A DNA stretch of 32,028 bases from Scytonema sp. UIC 10036 (GTDB lineage Bacteria; Cyanobacteriota; Cyanobacteriia; Cyanobacteriales; Nostocaceae). The stretch lies in assembly GCF_009725235.1 (NCBI RefSeq), contig NZ_WJFC01000158.1, positions 1-32,028 of the forward strand, written 5' to 3'. Made by a program: the position numbers and the translations under genes. This document shows, one piece after another, positions 17,920-24,765 of the stretch (positions are counted from its first letter, which is position 1; every line of letters starts with the position of its first letter). The notes beneath the pieces are model-generated. The model was given only the letters and a program-made list of their open reading frames with translations, was not told the origin of the DNA and searched no databases.

Positions 17920-18322
17920 GTTGTAGATTTTGACCGATATATTTCAAAATCTCTTATCAAGAACAGTATAGTTAAGTTGGCTGAGTGCAGTGTTACACCA
18001 GCTGTGTTCTCTTGGTAAACCAGATATTTTTTTTATACTTAGTCTGATATGGTACTGCATTTTTTGAGTTTTGTTGCAATGGATTGGGAATTGGGGGATT
18101 TTGGATTTTGGATTTTGGATTTTGGATTTTGGATTTTGGATTGAGGATTTTGGATTGAGGATTTTGGATTGAGGATTTTGGATTGAGGATTTTGGATTGA
18201 GGATTGGGGATGCGTGGATTTTGGATTGGACATGGGGAAATTTTTTCAAAAAATCTGTTGACATCTAAAGGAAAAGCCATTAAAGTAAGAAAAGTGTAAA
18301 GCCAAACGGTGAACGCTATAGC
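17920..18322. other. Gap between antiporter and tRNA-Glu, with a long heptamer array
   Basis: The dominant content is the GGATTTT array at 18095-18230. Open frames read through it on the minus strand encode only repeats of NPKSKIQ and are artefacts. The remainder holds the antiporter promoter side and about 70 bp upstream of the tRNA. Confidence 0.6.
18095..18230. repeat. Heptamer array GGATTTT with GAGGATTTTGGATT variants
   Basis: About six GGATTTT units, then a second-order repeat of 14 bases (GGATTTTGGATTGA) repeated four to five times. It is in inverted orientation to the CCAAAAT array at 15889-15996, so the antiporter gene is flanked by two inverted copies of one repeat type. Confidence 0.85.
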
Positions 18323-18395
18323 GCCCCCATCGTCTAGAGGCCTAGGACACCTCCCTTTCACGGAGGTAACGGGGATTCGAATTCCCCTGGGGGTA
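18323..18395 (+). tRNA. trnE: tRNA-Glu(UUC)
   Basis: 73-base cloverleaf: acceptor GCCCCCA / TGGGGGT (one G-U pair), anticodon stem CCTCC/GGAGG, loop CTTTCAC with anticodon TTC at 18357-18359, T-arm GGGGA-TTCGAAT-TCCCC, discriminator A. CCA is not encoded. In cyanobacteria charged tRNA-Glu also feeds 5-aminolevulinate synthesis for chlorophyll, haem and siroheme. Confidence 0.97.
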
Positions 18396-18420
18396 TTTAA
18401 TAAAGTTAAAAATTAAAATT

Positions 18421-18462
18421 CAAAAGGCAAGTGTCAATTTATGGATTGACGTTTGCCTTTTG
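18421..18462. terminator. Bidirectional stem-loop between tRNA-Glu and SRPBCC gene
   Basis: 18-base stem CAAAAGGCAAGTGTCAAT (18421-18438) against ATTGACGTTTGCCTTTTG (18445-18462), with only two G-U wobbles and a 6-base loop. It sits between convergent genes and ends 3 bases from the SRPBCC stop; the TTTTG/CAAAA ends give a short U-rich tail on either strand. Confidence 0.75.
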
Positions 18463-18465
18463 ACT

Positions 18466-19056
18466 TCACGTAGTTTCTACACGGTGACATATAGCAGCCA
18501 AATTCAAGCGCATATCATTGCTCAAACGGCGCTCAATCAAACTTATCGGCATGGTAAGTTTGGGCCAAACCCTAACGGTATAGCACAGACGAGTTCCGCT
18601 ACTTTCGCCTCGGAAACAAGGCTCCAGTTGCCAGCTACCGGAAAAGTCTCTAAAATCTCCTTCTACCATGCGGAAATTAATTTCTTTGGGGAAGTATTCT
18701 TCAAGATCGAGTACGACACGCGCACAAAAGTTGATGTTGAGAAATCGTTGAGCGCCAACTTGCTCTAGACGAATACCTCCTTTTGGGTGCTCTAGCAAAC
18801 GACTTTTGGTGAGGTTGGGAACAAAGTCAGGTAACGCTTCGTAGTCTGTCAGAACTTTCCACACCTTTTCCACTGGATGGGGAATTTGGAGTTGAGCTGT
18901 GATTTGTCTCTGTCGTTCTGCGATGTTCTCAATTTGAACGTCTACAGATTGTAAAGCAGCTGCATCAATCTCCAAATTCAATTGTTGACTTGTGTCGCAA
19001 GCAGCAACTAAATCAAGTTCTTCTGGGATGTTATGTTCTTCAATCACTTTTAGCAA
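18466..19056 (-). CDS. SRPBCC-family (polyketide cyclase/dehydrase, COQ10-like) protein
   Basis: 196 aa with a START/SRPBCC fold in the C-terminal three quarters (about residues 55-190): PVEKVWKVLTDYEALPDFVP is the first strand-helix with the family's ligand-cavity entrance, and a long C-terminal helix (SLIERRLSNDMRLNLAAI) closes the pocket. Such proteins bind small hydrophobic ligands; the ligand is unknown. The first 50 residues are acidic and unlike the domain. No ATG is near the N-terminus: the likely start is TTG at 19056, immediately after the stop of the upstream kinase-like gene (TAA, TTG), or GTG at 19047. This spacing implies translational coupling. Confidence 0.75.
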   Translation of the reverse strand: MLKVIEEHNIPEELDLVAACDTSQQLNLEIDAAALQSVDVQIENIAERQRQITAQLQIPHPVEKVWKVLTDYEALPDFVPNLTKSRLLEHPKGGIRLEQVGAQRFLNINFCARVVLDLEEYFPKEINFRMVEGDFRDFSGSWQLEPCFRGESSGTRLCYTVRVWPKLTMPISLIERRLSNDMRLNLAAICHRVETT

Positions 19057-21105
19057 TTATGATTCGCTATCGTTAGAAAATTGGGGCAAAGTCAAAGTAA
19101 AGCAAATTTCACTCAAGCTAGACTCCTCCAGTGGCTTGCTTTCAACGGCAATCTCGCCACCTAAGTGCTGTACCAAAGATTTGACCAACGCAAGACCCAA
19201 GCCAGTACCGGGAGTCCATCTTCCCTTACCCCGACGGAACTTATCGAAGATGTAGGCGGCTTCTTCTTCAGAAATGCCACGTCCAACGTTAGTTACCTTA
19301 ATAATAACGCGATCGAGCTGTTGATTAACTTCGTGGCTCGCTTGCAGATTGACAACCGTTTCGTGTTCTGAGTATTTATACGTATTTGCTAATAACTCTT
19401 GGAAAATCCTGTCAAAACTCTCTACTTCTGTCTGTATCGAGAGCGGCTCTTCTGGCAAGTTTAGGGATATATTAATCCCTTTGTCTGCTAGTTTCTTCTC
19501 GAAGGATGCAGCTATATCCTGAATTTTTGTATTCAAATCAATGGTTTCTAGTTGCGGGCGTTCTGGATCGTTCTCCAGTCTTTGGAGTGTCAGCAAGTCA
19601 TTAATTAAGTTAATTTCCTTATTACACTCTTCTTCTAGAATATCTAGATATCTCACCTGACGATCTGCACCAATTCCTGGTTGGCGCAGCATACGCAGTG
19701 CCATACGCATATTCGTCAATGGGTAGCGCAGGCGATCGCTCAAATTGCTTAAAAATTCATCTTTGAGTTCGTTCAGTTCTCGCAGTTGCTCAACGTATTG
19801 CCGAGTTCTTTCATGCAGTTTTGCTTGTAGCTCTAAGCTGCTTTGTAGTTTTGCTGTGCGCTCATCTACCAATGTTTGGACTTGCCGCAAAGTCTGGTTT
19901 TGGATGATGGCATTGCTTAATTGAGCGCAAACCATCTCTAAGATGTTGAGTTCTGATGACTGCCAGCTTCGAGCAGTTGCTTGTTGCAATACCATAAATC
20001 CCAAAATTTTGCCGTGAATTTCTAATGGCATTAACAGCATTGCGGGCAGTGCTTCTACGGCAAATATTGGAGCAACTGTTGAATTGTCTCTTATATCTGT
20101 ACTATCATTAACGATTACAGGTTTTCCAGAACTTACAAAAGCACGCTGGCACAAACCACAGTCGGAAAGATAAAAAGAATTTTCAGAGGTATCTGATTTA
20201 TTTGTCAGCGAACGTTCTTTTTCCCGACACCACTCACCCACGACGTTTGCTTTTGCCTTGGGAATTTGTTTTTTTGGATTATTTCTAAGAGACAGTGGAT
20301 CTGTGTATTTCAGCAGGATTAGCAGACCCCTATCTGCCCCTAATGTTTCGGCGGTAGATGCAAGTGCTAACTGGAGCATTTGATTTAATTCCCAGTTGCT
20401 ACGACTGAGTATCGTTAATTGCTTAATTAAGGTTTGGTGCTGAGCACAAGTTTGTAAGTATTTTTGTTGACTGGCTATCTGCTGTACCTTTACCACGTGA
20501 GCAAATGCGATCGCACAAGCAGATTCGACAGATTTTAGCAATCGTTTTTCTGATTCAGTCCAGCTATAGGACTGTGATTTTATCAAGCTAATCACACCAT
20601 TATTCTTGCCACCAAATCGGGTAGGGATTGATAAAACTGCTTTTGCAAGCGGTAAGTATTGGCATCCAAGGACAAGACTTTTTTGAATTGTCGAAATGTC
20701 TTCTATCGTTATTGGTTCAGAAGCACATTCCATCACTGGTAAGTCCAACTGTTCCATCGCTGCAAATACTTCTCCAGAGGGAAGTGAGCCTGAGTACTCT
20801 TTGGCGTACCAATTTGCACTCATTATTTCATTCGATACCTCAGTTGGTACTGTTACCAGACAACAGCAATCTACATCAAAGGCAACTCCCAGAACTTTGG
20901 CAATTTCTTGCAGCATTATTGTCGGAGTTAGATTACTGGCAATGATTTGGTTAAGTTCTTGTGCCAACTCGTGGGCAGGTTCTTCCTGATGCTGCATCAG
21001 CTTGACCGAATGTTGTTGTTGCTTTTCTATATCATCATTTGGGCGCTTTAGCGGCGATGATAATGGTTTGTTCATTCCTAGCACACTCTTGGACATTGAC
21101 CCCAT
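19057..21105 (-). CDS. GAF-domain histidine-kinase-like protein lacking the phospho-acceptor His
   Basis: 682 aa, no membrane segment. Two GAF-like sensor domains (about 55-215 and 240-405, the second with CGLCQRAF) precede a coiled coil (about 405-445), a dimerisation (HisKA) helix pair (about 445-510) and an ATPase domain (about 550-675; N-box ELLANTYKYS, G2 GTGLGLALVKSL). In the H-box the usual S-H-E-L-R-x-P-L reads SDRLRYPL, so Asp457 stands where the phosphorylated His should be. The ATP-lid G1 motif reads TNVGRGI with Asn606 where Asp normally contacts adenine. It is probably a pseudokinase or signalling scaffold. It is followed with no gap by the SRPBCC gene. Confidence 0.85.
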   Translation of the reverse strand: MGSMSKSVLGMNKPLSSPLKRPNDDIEKQQQHSVKLMQHQEEPAHELAQELNQIIASNLTPTIMLQEIAKVLGVAFDVDCCCLVTVPTEVSNEIMSANWYAKEYSGSLPSGEVFAAMEQLDLPVMECASEPITIEDISTIQKSLVLGCQYLPLAKAVLSIPTRFGGKNNGVISLIKSQSYSWTESEKRLLKSVESACAIAFAHVVKVQQIASQQKYLQTCAQHQTLIKQLTILSRSNWELNQMLQLALASTAETLGADRGLLILLKYTDPLSLRNNPKKQIPKAKANVVGEWCREKERSLTNKSDTSENSFYLSDCGLCQRAFVSSGKPVIVNDSTDIRDNSTVAPIFAVEALPAMLLMPLEIHGKILGFMVLQQATARSWQSSELNILEMVCAQLSNAIIQNQTLRQVQTLVDERTAKLQSSLELQAKLHERTRQYVEQLRELNELKDEFLSNLSDRLRYPLTNMRMALRMLRQPGIGADRQVRYLDILEEECNKEINLINDLLTLQRLENDPERPQLETIDLNTKIQDIAASFEKKLADKGINISLNLPEEPLSIQTEVESFDRIFQELLANTYKYSEHETVVNLQASHEVNQQLDRVIIKVTNVGRGISEEEAAYIFDKFRRGKGRWTPGTGLGLALVKSLVQHLGGEIAVESKPLEESSLSEICFTLTLPQFSNDSES

Positions 21106-21790
21106 TTTCTTTTTACAAAATCTACTAGCACATCAAAACTCGATCGCTCTGCTGTTGCACCCCAATGAACCTCAAATCTTTCTCTCACCTGTTATAGCCC
21201 CTTTCTATTTCAGATGACCAAGTTTCCGGGATGTTAAACAAATTTCTAAAAAAGTCAAAAATATGAAAAATATATTAAGATGCTTCAGCAGAATAATTGT
21301 TGGCTTTGGTGTACCTCGTTAATTGACTAACTTGGACTTAGGATATCTCGCTTGTAACTATATATAAACCGTAATTTCTCTAGATTTGGAGCAAATGCTT
21401 CTTAAAGTATTTCCGCGCTAACACTGAGGTTAAAAATCTTAAAAACGTAACATTTTATTCATATTCTCCAGACTCCTGACAGTAGCTCGCTTCCAGAATT
21501 TTCCAAAGAAAACATTTCTCTGTCTGGTTTTGTCAAACCGAACGTTACTGTTTTACACGGGTAAAAAATATTTTTTCAAGTCTTTTTATTTCACGACTTA
21601 TACTTCATAGCTTCTTTATTTTTAGAAAGAGAAAAATGTTAGAAAATGTTAATTTTTATTAAAATCAGCCTGTGACAACAACAACTACATAAAAACTTGA
21701 CTCTTTTCCCAACAACAATTTTTCTTAAATATTTAATTTAATTATAGTCTAAAAAAATATAATTAAAATATTTAATATATTTAAAGAGCA
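21106..21790. other. AT-rich gap of about 690 bp
   Basis: No open frame worth reporting on either strand and no repeat family seen elsewhere in the window. It should hold the promoter of the kinase-like gene near its left end; otherwise I see nothing definite. An unannotated small RNA cannot be excluded. Confidence 0.4.
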
Positions 21791-21836
21791 AAATGCAGCC
21801 CAGTTGCCGATGGGGAGTGCAACCGAGCTGCATTTA
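21791..21836 (-). terminator. Stem-loop after the ribbon-helix-helix gene
   Basis: Read on the minus strand, AAATGCAGCTCGGTTGC pairs with GCAACTGGGCTGCATTT around an 11-base loop, with mismatches only at the centre. It lies 11 bases beyond the stop codon and is followed by a short T-rich run (TTTTGCTCTTTA). Confidence 0.8.
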
Positions 21837-21846
21837 ACGCAACAAA

Positions 21847-22185
21847 TTAATCGGCTACCAAACTTTCGACACTGAGAGGAACCATTTCGCCATTTCTTGT
21901 TAGTCCTAATAACATTGGTTGTTTTGGTTGTATCAATTGACCCGTAAGCACGCAGCGTTCTTCTTGTTGTGCTGTGGCGGAGATGCTGGCTCGAATATCA
22001 GAGCGCGAAAACCTCGGCTTCCACTCACCCGACTTCTGCTGGACGTAATTCCAAAGGATATCTCGGATCAAAGCTTGATATCCCTGATTGCCAGCTAAGT
22101 CTTTTAGCTTATCCTTCAGTTCCCGTTCCAAACGGATGCTGGTAACTTCCATATCGGTAGTTGGGGTGCGAGCAATTGTATGCAT
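21847..22185 (-). CDS. Ribbon-helix-helix (CopG-like) domain protein
   Basis: 112 aa. Residues about 13-50 fit a ribbon-helix-helix fold: a strand (MEVTSIRLERELKDKL), then helices with a turn at NQGYQ and ALIRDILWNYVQQ. The C-terminal half (about 55-112) is not a known DNA-binding part and ends in GLTRNGEMVPLSVESL. Strong AAGGAG ribosome site eight bases before the ATG, and a hairpin terminator after the stop: a compact single-gene unit. It may regulate transcription or act as an antitoxin-type protein, but no toxin partner is adjacent. Confidence 0.75.
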   Translation of the reverse strand: MHTIARTPTTDMEVTSIRLERELKDKLKDLAGNQGYQALIRDILWNYVQQKSGEWKPRFSRSDIRASISATAQQEERCVLTGQLIQPKQPMLLGLTRNGEMVPLSVESLVAD

Positions 22186-22545
22186 GATTTTTTCTCCTTA
22201 AAGTATGGACAGGATAGTAATACAAGTGTAGTATGTTTAAAGGAATGTTCAATAGGTGAAATTTTCTGTGATATCCATTTACCCCATCTCCATCTCTACT
22301 TCCTTGCATGCTGCCAACTGCCGATTTAGTTGGGAATCAGCCGCCGTGGGAGTGGAGTATTTATTTATGGGGAATAATGGTAACCGAAATAAATTGCAAC
22401 ACGTAGAGGGCGATTGTGATTCAAGATATGCCAGCATTGGTGTACTGTATGCAGCACCAAAACTAGACAAAGAAAGCGGGAGGTACAGATACCAAGAAAC
22501 TGTACCGATATAAGACCAGAACGACAAGAAAATGGTCAAATTTCC
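22186..22545. other. Gap between divergent genes
   Basis: Two overlapping open frames on opposite strands (22256-22513 and 22279-22617) have no recognisable motif, ribosome site or plausible composition, and I regard both as chance. The promoter of the leftward ribbon-helix-helix gene should be at 22190-22260. Confidence 0.5.
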
Positions 22546-22584
22546 AACCCCCGCTTCCACAAGATAAGAAGCGGGGGTTTCTTC
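22546..22584 (+). terminator. Strong intrinsic terminator hairpin just upstream of the HNH gene
   Basis: Perfect 12-bp GC-rich stem AACCCCCGCTTC (22546-22557) and GAAGCGGGGGTT (22568-22579), 10-base loop, then TTTCTTC. It ends at the HNH start codon (22585), so it could attenuate that gene or stop an unseen upstream transcript. Confidence 0.8.
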
Positions 22585-23118
22585 ATGAGGAGTCAAGCCG
22601 TGACGAGCGCAATACAAGTTCTAGAGCAATCCGTGGTGGTGTTTTCCCAAAATTACTTACCACTGTGTCGGGTAAATATCAAGCGGGCGATTGTGCTGCT
22701 AGTAACAGATAAGGCGGAGCCACTATCACTTTCCAAAGAAAAGGGATGGCACGTACATTCTCCAAGCTTGGTACTTTACGTACCAAAACATATTCGCTTA
22801 AAAAGTGCCAGTATTGAGCGGATGTGGAAGGTTCCTCCGGTAAATCGTCGAGAGGTTTTGCGACGAGATCGTCACAGTTGTCAGTATTGCGGTAGCAATA
22901 AACATCTCACGCTAGATCACGTACTTCCCCGTTCTAGAGGCGGTCAACATACTTGGGATAACGTAGTTGTTGCTTGTGAACGGTGTAACTCTCGAAAAGG
23001 AGACCGCACCCCCCAAGAAGTTGGTATGCAACTTCGTACTAAACCCAAAGCGCCTATTCATCCAACTATTTCTTTCGCAGAACAGTTTTGGATAGATATG
23101 CAAGCAAACCTGGAGTAA
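22585..23118 (+). CDS. HNH endonuclease
   Basis: 177 aa. The C-terminal half has a complete HNH nuclease motif with zinc knuckles: RDRHSCQYCG, then LDHVLPRSRGG (the catalytic His in DH), then WDNVVVACERCNSRKGDRTP (Asn and the second CxxC). The N-terminal 90 residues (QNYLPLCRVNIKRAIVLLV) are a conserved leader of the cyanobacterial version. This is a stand-alone housekeeping-type HNH protein in cyanobacteria, not obviously part of a mobile element or restriction system. The first ATG at 22585 may be a few codons upstream of the true start. The next gene follows after 16 bp. Confidence 0.9.
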   Translation: MRSQAVTSAIQVLEQSVVVFSQNYLPLCRVNIKRAIVLLVTDKAEPLSLSKEKGWHVHSPSLVLYVPKHIRLKSASIERMWKVPPVNRREVLRRDRHSCQYCGSNKHLTLDHVLPRSRGGQHTWDNVVVACERCNSRKGDRTPQEVGMQLRTKPKAPIHPTISFAEQFWIDMQANLE

Positions 23119-23134
23119 CAGGAGAGCATAAGGA

Positions 23135-23524
23135 ATGCTGAAATTAACATACACCGAATCGAGCTTTTACATGGAGTATCTGGCTCAATCGCTAGAAGAA
23201 TGGGTGGCACAGCGAGTTATTCTCGCACTGCGAGTTGGTCAATGTTTGTGCGTTGAACCCAGCACTGCTTCCTTCTTGCTTCCTGTTGATTTACCAGGAG
23301 TTGAGGTACTCAAGGCGTCTGTTGTCCGCGAAGATAGCGAGATTATTGCTCTATGTTCTTGTGATAGCGACTATATAGAAGTCAGTCTGCGAGGGTCTTG
23401 GCTTTCTGATGGTTCTCAGGACGCTGATGGCGTTTTTGTGACTGCAATGAGCGATCGCTCTGAATTTTTCCTTCACAAATTATGGCAACAAGCTCAACAG
23501 AGGGCTTCTGTGATGAGTGAATAA
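23135..23524 (+). CDS. Conserved hypothetical protein, cyanobacterial type
   Basis: 129 aa soluble, acidic protein, no signal peptide or membrane segment. The N-terminal half is helical (YLAQSLEEWVAQRVILALRVG), the C-terminal half strand-rich (EIIALCSCDSDYIEVSLRG), ending with a helix (SEFFLHKLWQQAQQ). I recognise it only as a protein often seen beside this HNH gene in Nostocales; function unknown. The 16-bp spacing from the HNH gene suggests a two-gene operon. ATG preceded by GGAGAGCATAAGGA. Confidence 0.75.
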   Translation: MLKLTYTESSFYMEYLAQSLEEWVAQRVILALRVGQCLCVEPSTASFLLPVDLPGVEVLKASVVREDSEIIALCSCDSDYIEVSLRGSWLSDGSQDADGVFVTAMSDRSEFFLHKLWQQAQQRASVMSE

Positions 23525-23600
23525 CGTAGGTAGGGAAGACAGCCCACCACTATGTACGTCGAGCGGCTGATACTACACCTTGTTACAAAGTAGCCCTCAC

Positions 23601-23656
23601 CTCGTTCCCAGCCTCAGGCTGGGAATGCCTTCGGTGAGGCTCCGCCTCCCGTAACG
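23601..23656. repeat. Dispersed palindromic repeat, GGAGGCGGAGCCTCC family (partial copy)
   Basis: CTCGTTCCCAGCCTCAGGCT GGGAATGCC hairpin followed by GAGGCTCCGCCTCCCGTAAC. About half of the full unit seen at 9266-9384. Confidence 0.8.
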
Positions 23657-23827
23657 ATTTACCACGCGAAGCAGAACCTCGCAACCTGCATTTCCAGTTA
23701 CTACAACAAATAACGTAAAAACGAGTTGTTTGAAGCGTCTTTATATGTGTTTTAGACGTAGAGATAAAGCACAACGCTAAATATAGTAATTGTTCCCAAG
23801 AATTTCCAAATATTTTCCTAAAACCCC

Positions 23828-23857
23828 TTGACACAATATGTAGTATTTATGTAGTAT
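23828..23857 (+). promoter_or_regulatory. Possible sigma-70-type promoter
   Basis: TTGACA at 23828-23833 and TAGTAT at 23852-23857, spacing 18, about 55 bp before the small ORF at 23914 and 300 bp before the tRNA cluster. A TATGTAGTAT direct repeat overlaps the -10 region. Pattern match only. Confidence 0.4.
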
Positions 23858-23913
23858 TAAGTAATCAAGCAAAAGACAAAAACTTCTAAACAAAAAGAAC
23901 TCAGGAAACAGTT

Positions 23914-24099
23914 ATGTTATACATCTTTTTACTTCTACAACTTAAACCCCCTCCAAAAGAGGAAGAGAATCAAAAAATATCTATTCTCGAAAGCGAGGAA
24001 TTAAATTTACATTCTAATAATGAGACTAAGACAAAAACACCTGAATATCTCCAGAGAATACAAGAAATTCATTATCTAGAACGACAGTTGTTTTTGTAG
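23914..24099 (+). CDS. Possible small hypothetical protein
   Basis: 61 aa: short hydrophobic N-terminus (MLYIFLLLQL) then a charged, Glu- and Lys-rich stretch with PPPKEEEN. No family recognised. Supported by AGGAAACAG eight bases before the ATG and by the promoter-like TTGACA/TAGTAT at 23828-23857. It may equally be a chance frame in AT-rich DNA ahead of the tRNA cluster. Confidence 0.35.
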   Translation: MLYIFLLLQLKPPPKEEENQKISILESEELNLHSNNETKTKTPEYLQRIQEIHYLERQLFL

Positions 24100-24159
24100 T
24101 TAATTTTGTAAACACTTATAAAATTTTCGTGTCTACAATTCCCGTTGAGGCTCTTGTTT

Positions 24160-24244
24160 GGGTTGGTATCCAAGCTGGTTAAAGGGACTCGACTGTAAAT
24201 CGAGAGCTTATATGCACGCGGGGGTTCAAATCCCTCCCAACCCA
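24160..24244 (+). tRNA. trnY: tRNA-Tyr(GUA)
   Basis: 85-base class II tRNA: acceptor GGGTTGG/CCAACCC, anticodon arm CTCGA-CTGTAAA-TCGAG (anticodon GTA), long variable arm, T-loop TTCAAAT, discriminator A. First of three tandem tRNAs. Confidence 0.95.
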
Positions 24245-24248
24245 TTAC

Positions 24249-24338
24249 GGAGAGGTGGCTGAGTGGCTAAAAGCATCCTCCTGCTAAGAGGAAACGGGTA
24301 GTTAATACTCGTCGCGAGTTCAAATCTCGCCCTCTCCG
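24249..24338 (+). tRNA. trnS: tRNA-Ser(GCU)
   Basis: 90-base class II tRNA, four bases after tRNA-Tyr: acceptor GGAGAGG/CCTCTCC, anticodon arm TCCTC-CTGCTAA-GAGGA (anticodon GCT), variable arm ACGGGTA/TACTCGT, T-arm GCGAG-TTCAAAT-CTCGC, discriminator G as expected for Ser. Confidence 0.95.
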
Positions 24339-24352
24339 CCTTATTCCCTCAT

Positions 24353-24435
24353 GGAAGGTGCTGCCGACAGGACGGCAACTAGTCTTGAAAACTAGAGTAC
24401 AGGCAACTGTAGGGGTTCGATTCCTCCATCTTCCT
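24353..24435 (+). tRNA. Atypical tRNA-Ser(UGA)-like gene
   Basis: Cloverleaf of 83 bases, 14 bases after tRNA-Ser(GCU): acceptor GGAAGGT/ATCTTCC (one G-U), anticodon arm CTAGT-CTTGAAA-ACTAG (anticodon TGA), variable arm ACAG-GCAA-CTGT and T-loop TTCGATT. Oddities: the D-arm is a tight 5-bp hairpin TGCCG-ACAGGA-CGGCA, the T-stem has an A-C mismatch, and the discriminator is T where Ser tRNAs usually have G. It may be a redundant or degenerate copy. Extra tRNA clusters with unusual members are known from Anabaena sp. PCC 7120. Confidence 0.75.
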
Positions 24436-24468
24436 TCCTCACACCTAGGCAAAAATAGTGACGCGGGA

Positions 24469-24765
24469 TATAGCTCAAAGCAAGAAAAAGACAATCAACA
24501 CGAGATTGATTACTGGCAAAGGCTGGAACCATCTATACTGAGTCTGGTACTGAGTTTTGGTGCCTTAATAGGCTTGCCCTTCCCTGCTTTTCTCGTATCA
24601 GCAGCCATATTTTTTGCTGCTACTCTAGTTTTCCAACGAACAGCAGAATATATTGAGAAAGAACGCCAACTCAACATTGATTTCCTTGATGCTTTAACAA
24701 TTAGTCTTCATACTTCCCTAGGCAACTGCTTTGCTCCAGCATTCATGTTGAGCCTATTTATTTAG
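24469..24765 (+). pseudogene. Possible remnant of a heavy-metal P-type ATPase (N-terminal membrane part)
   Basis: About 98 codons open to a stop at 24765. The translation has two membrane-like segments (SLVLSFGALIGLPFPAFLV and GNCFAPAFMLSLFI) and the stretch ERQLNIDFLDALTISLHTS. This resembles the region before the actuator domain of cyanobacterial P1B-type ATPases (pattern N-[IV]-D-x-L-D-x-L). The gene then ends, with no actuator, DKTG or ATP-binding parts. The open frame could start as far back as 24358, inside the tRNA, so a true start is unclear. It looks like a stump left by deletion or recombination next to the tRNA cluster. Homology is from memory and needs a search. Confidence 0.45.

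Larger units (their letters stand above)
23525..24159. other. Gap with repeat, promoter-like motif and a doubtful small ORF
   Basis: Contains the dispersed repeat at 23601-23656. TTGACA at 23828 and TAGTAT at 23852 (spacing 18) make a plausible sigma-70-type promoter with the direct repeat TATGTAGTAT around it. Downstream is the small open frame at 23914. Confidence 0.5.

Noticed and set aside
17944..18361. Minus-strand frames of 64-122 aa with NPKSKIQ-type repeats
   Set aside because: They are translations of the GGATTTT array, open in three frames because the unit is seven bases without stops.
22256..22617. Two overlapping hypothetical frames of 85 and 112 aa on opposite strands
   Set aside because: No motif or ribosome site, and the minus-strand one runs through the terminator hairpin at 22546-22584.
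22585..23118. HNH gene as part of a mobile intron or restriction system
   Set aside because: No intron structure, methylase or reverse transcriptase nearby; it matches a stand-alone cyanobacterial housekeeping type.
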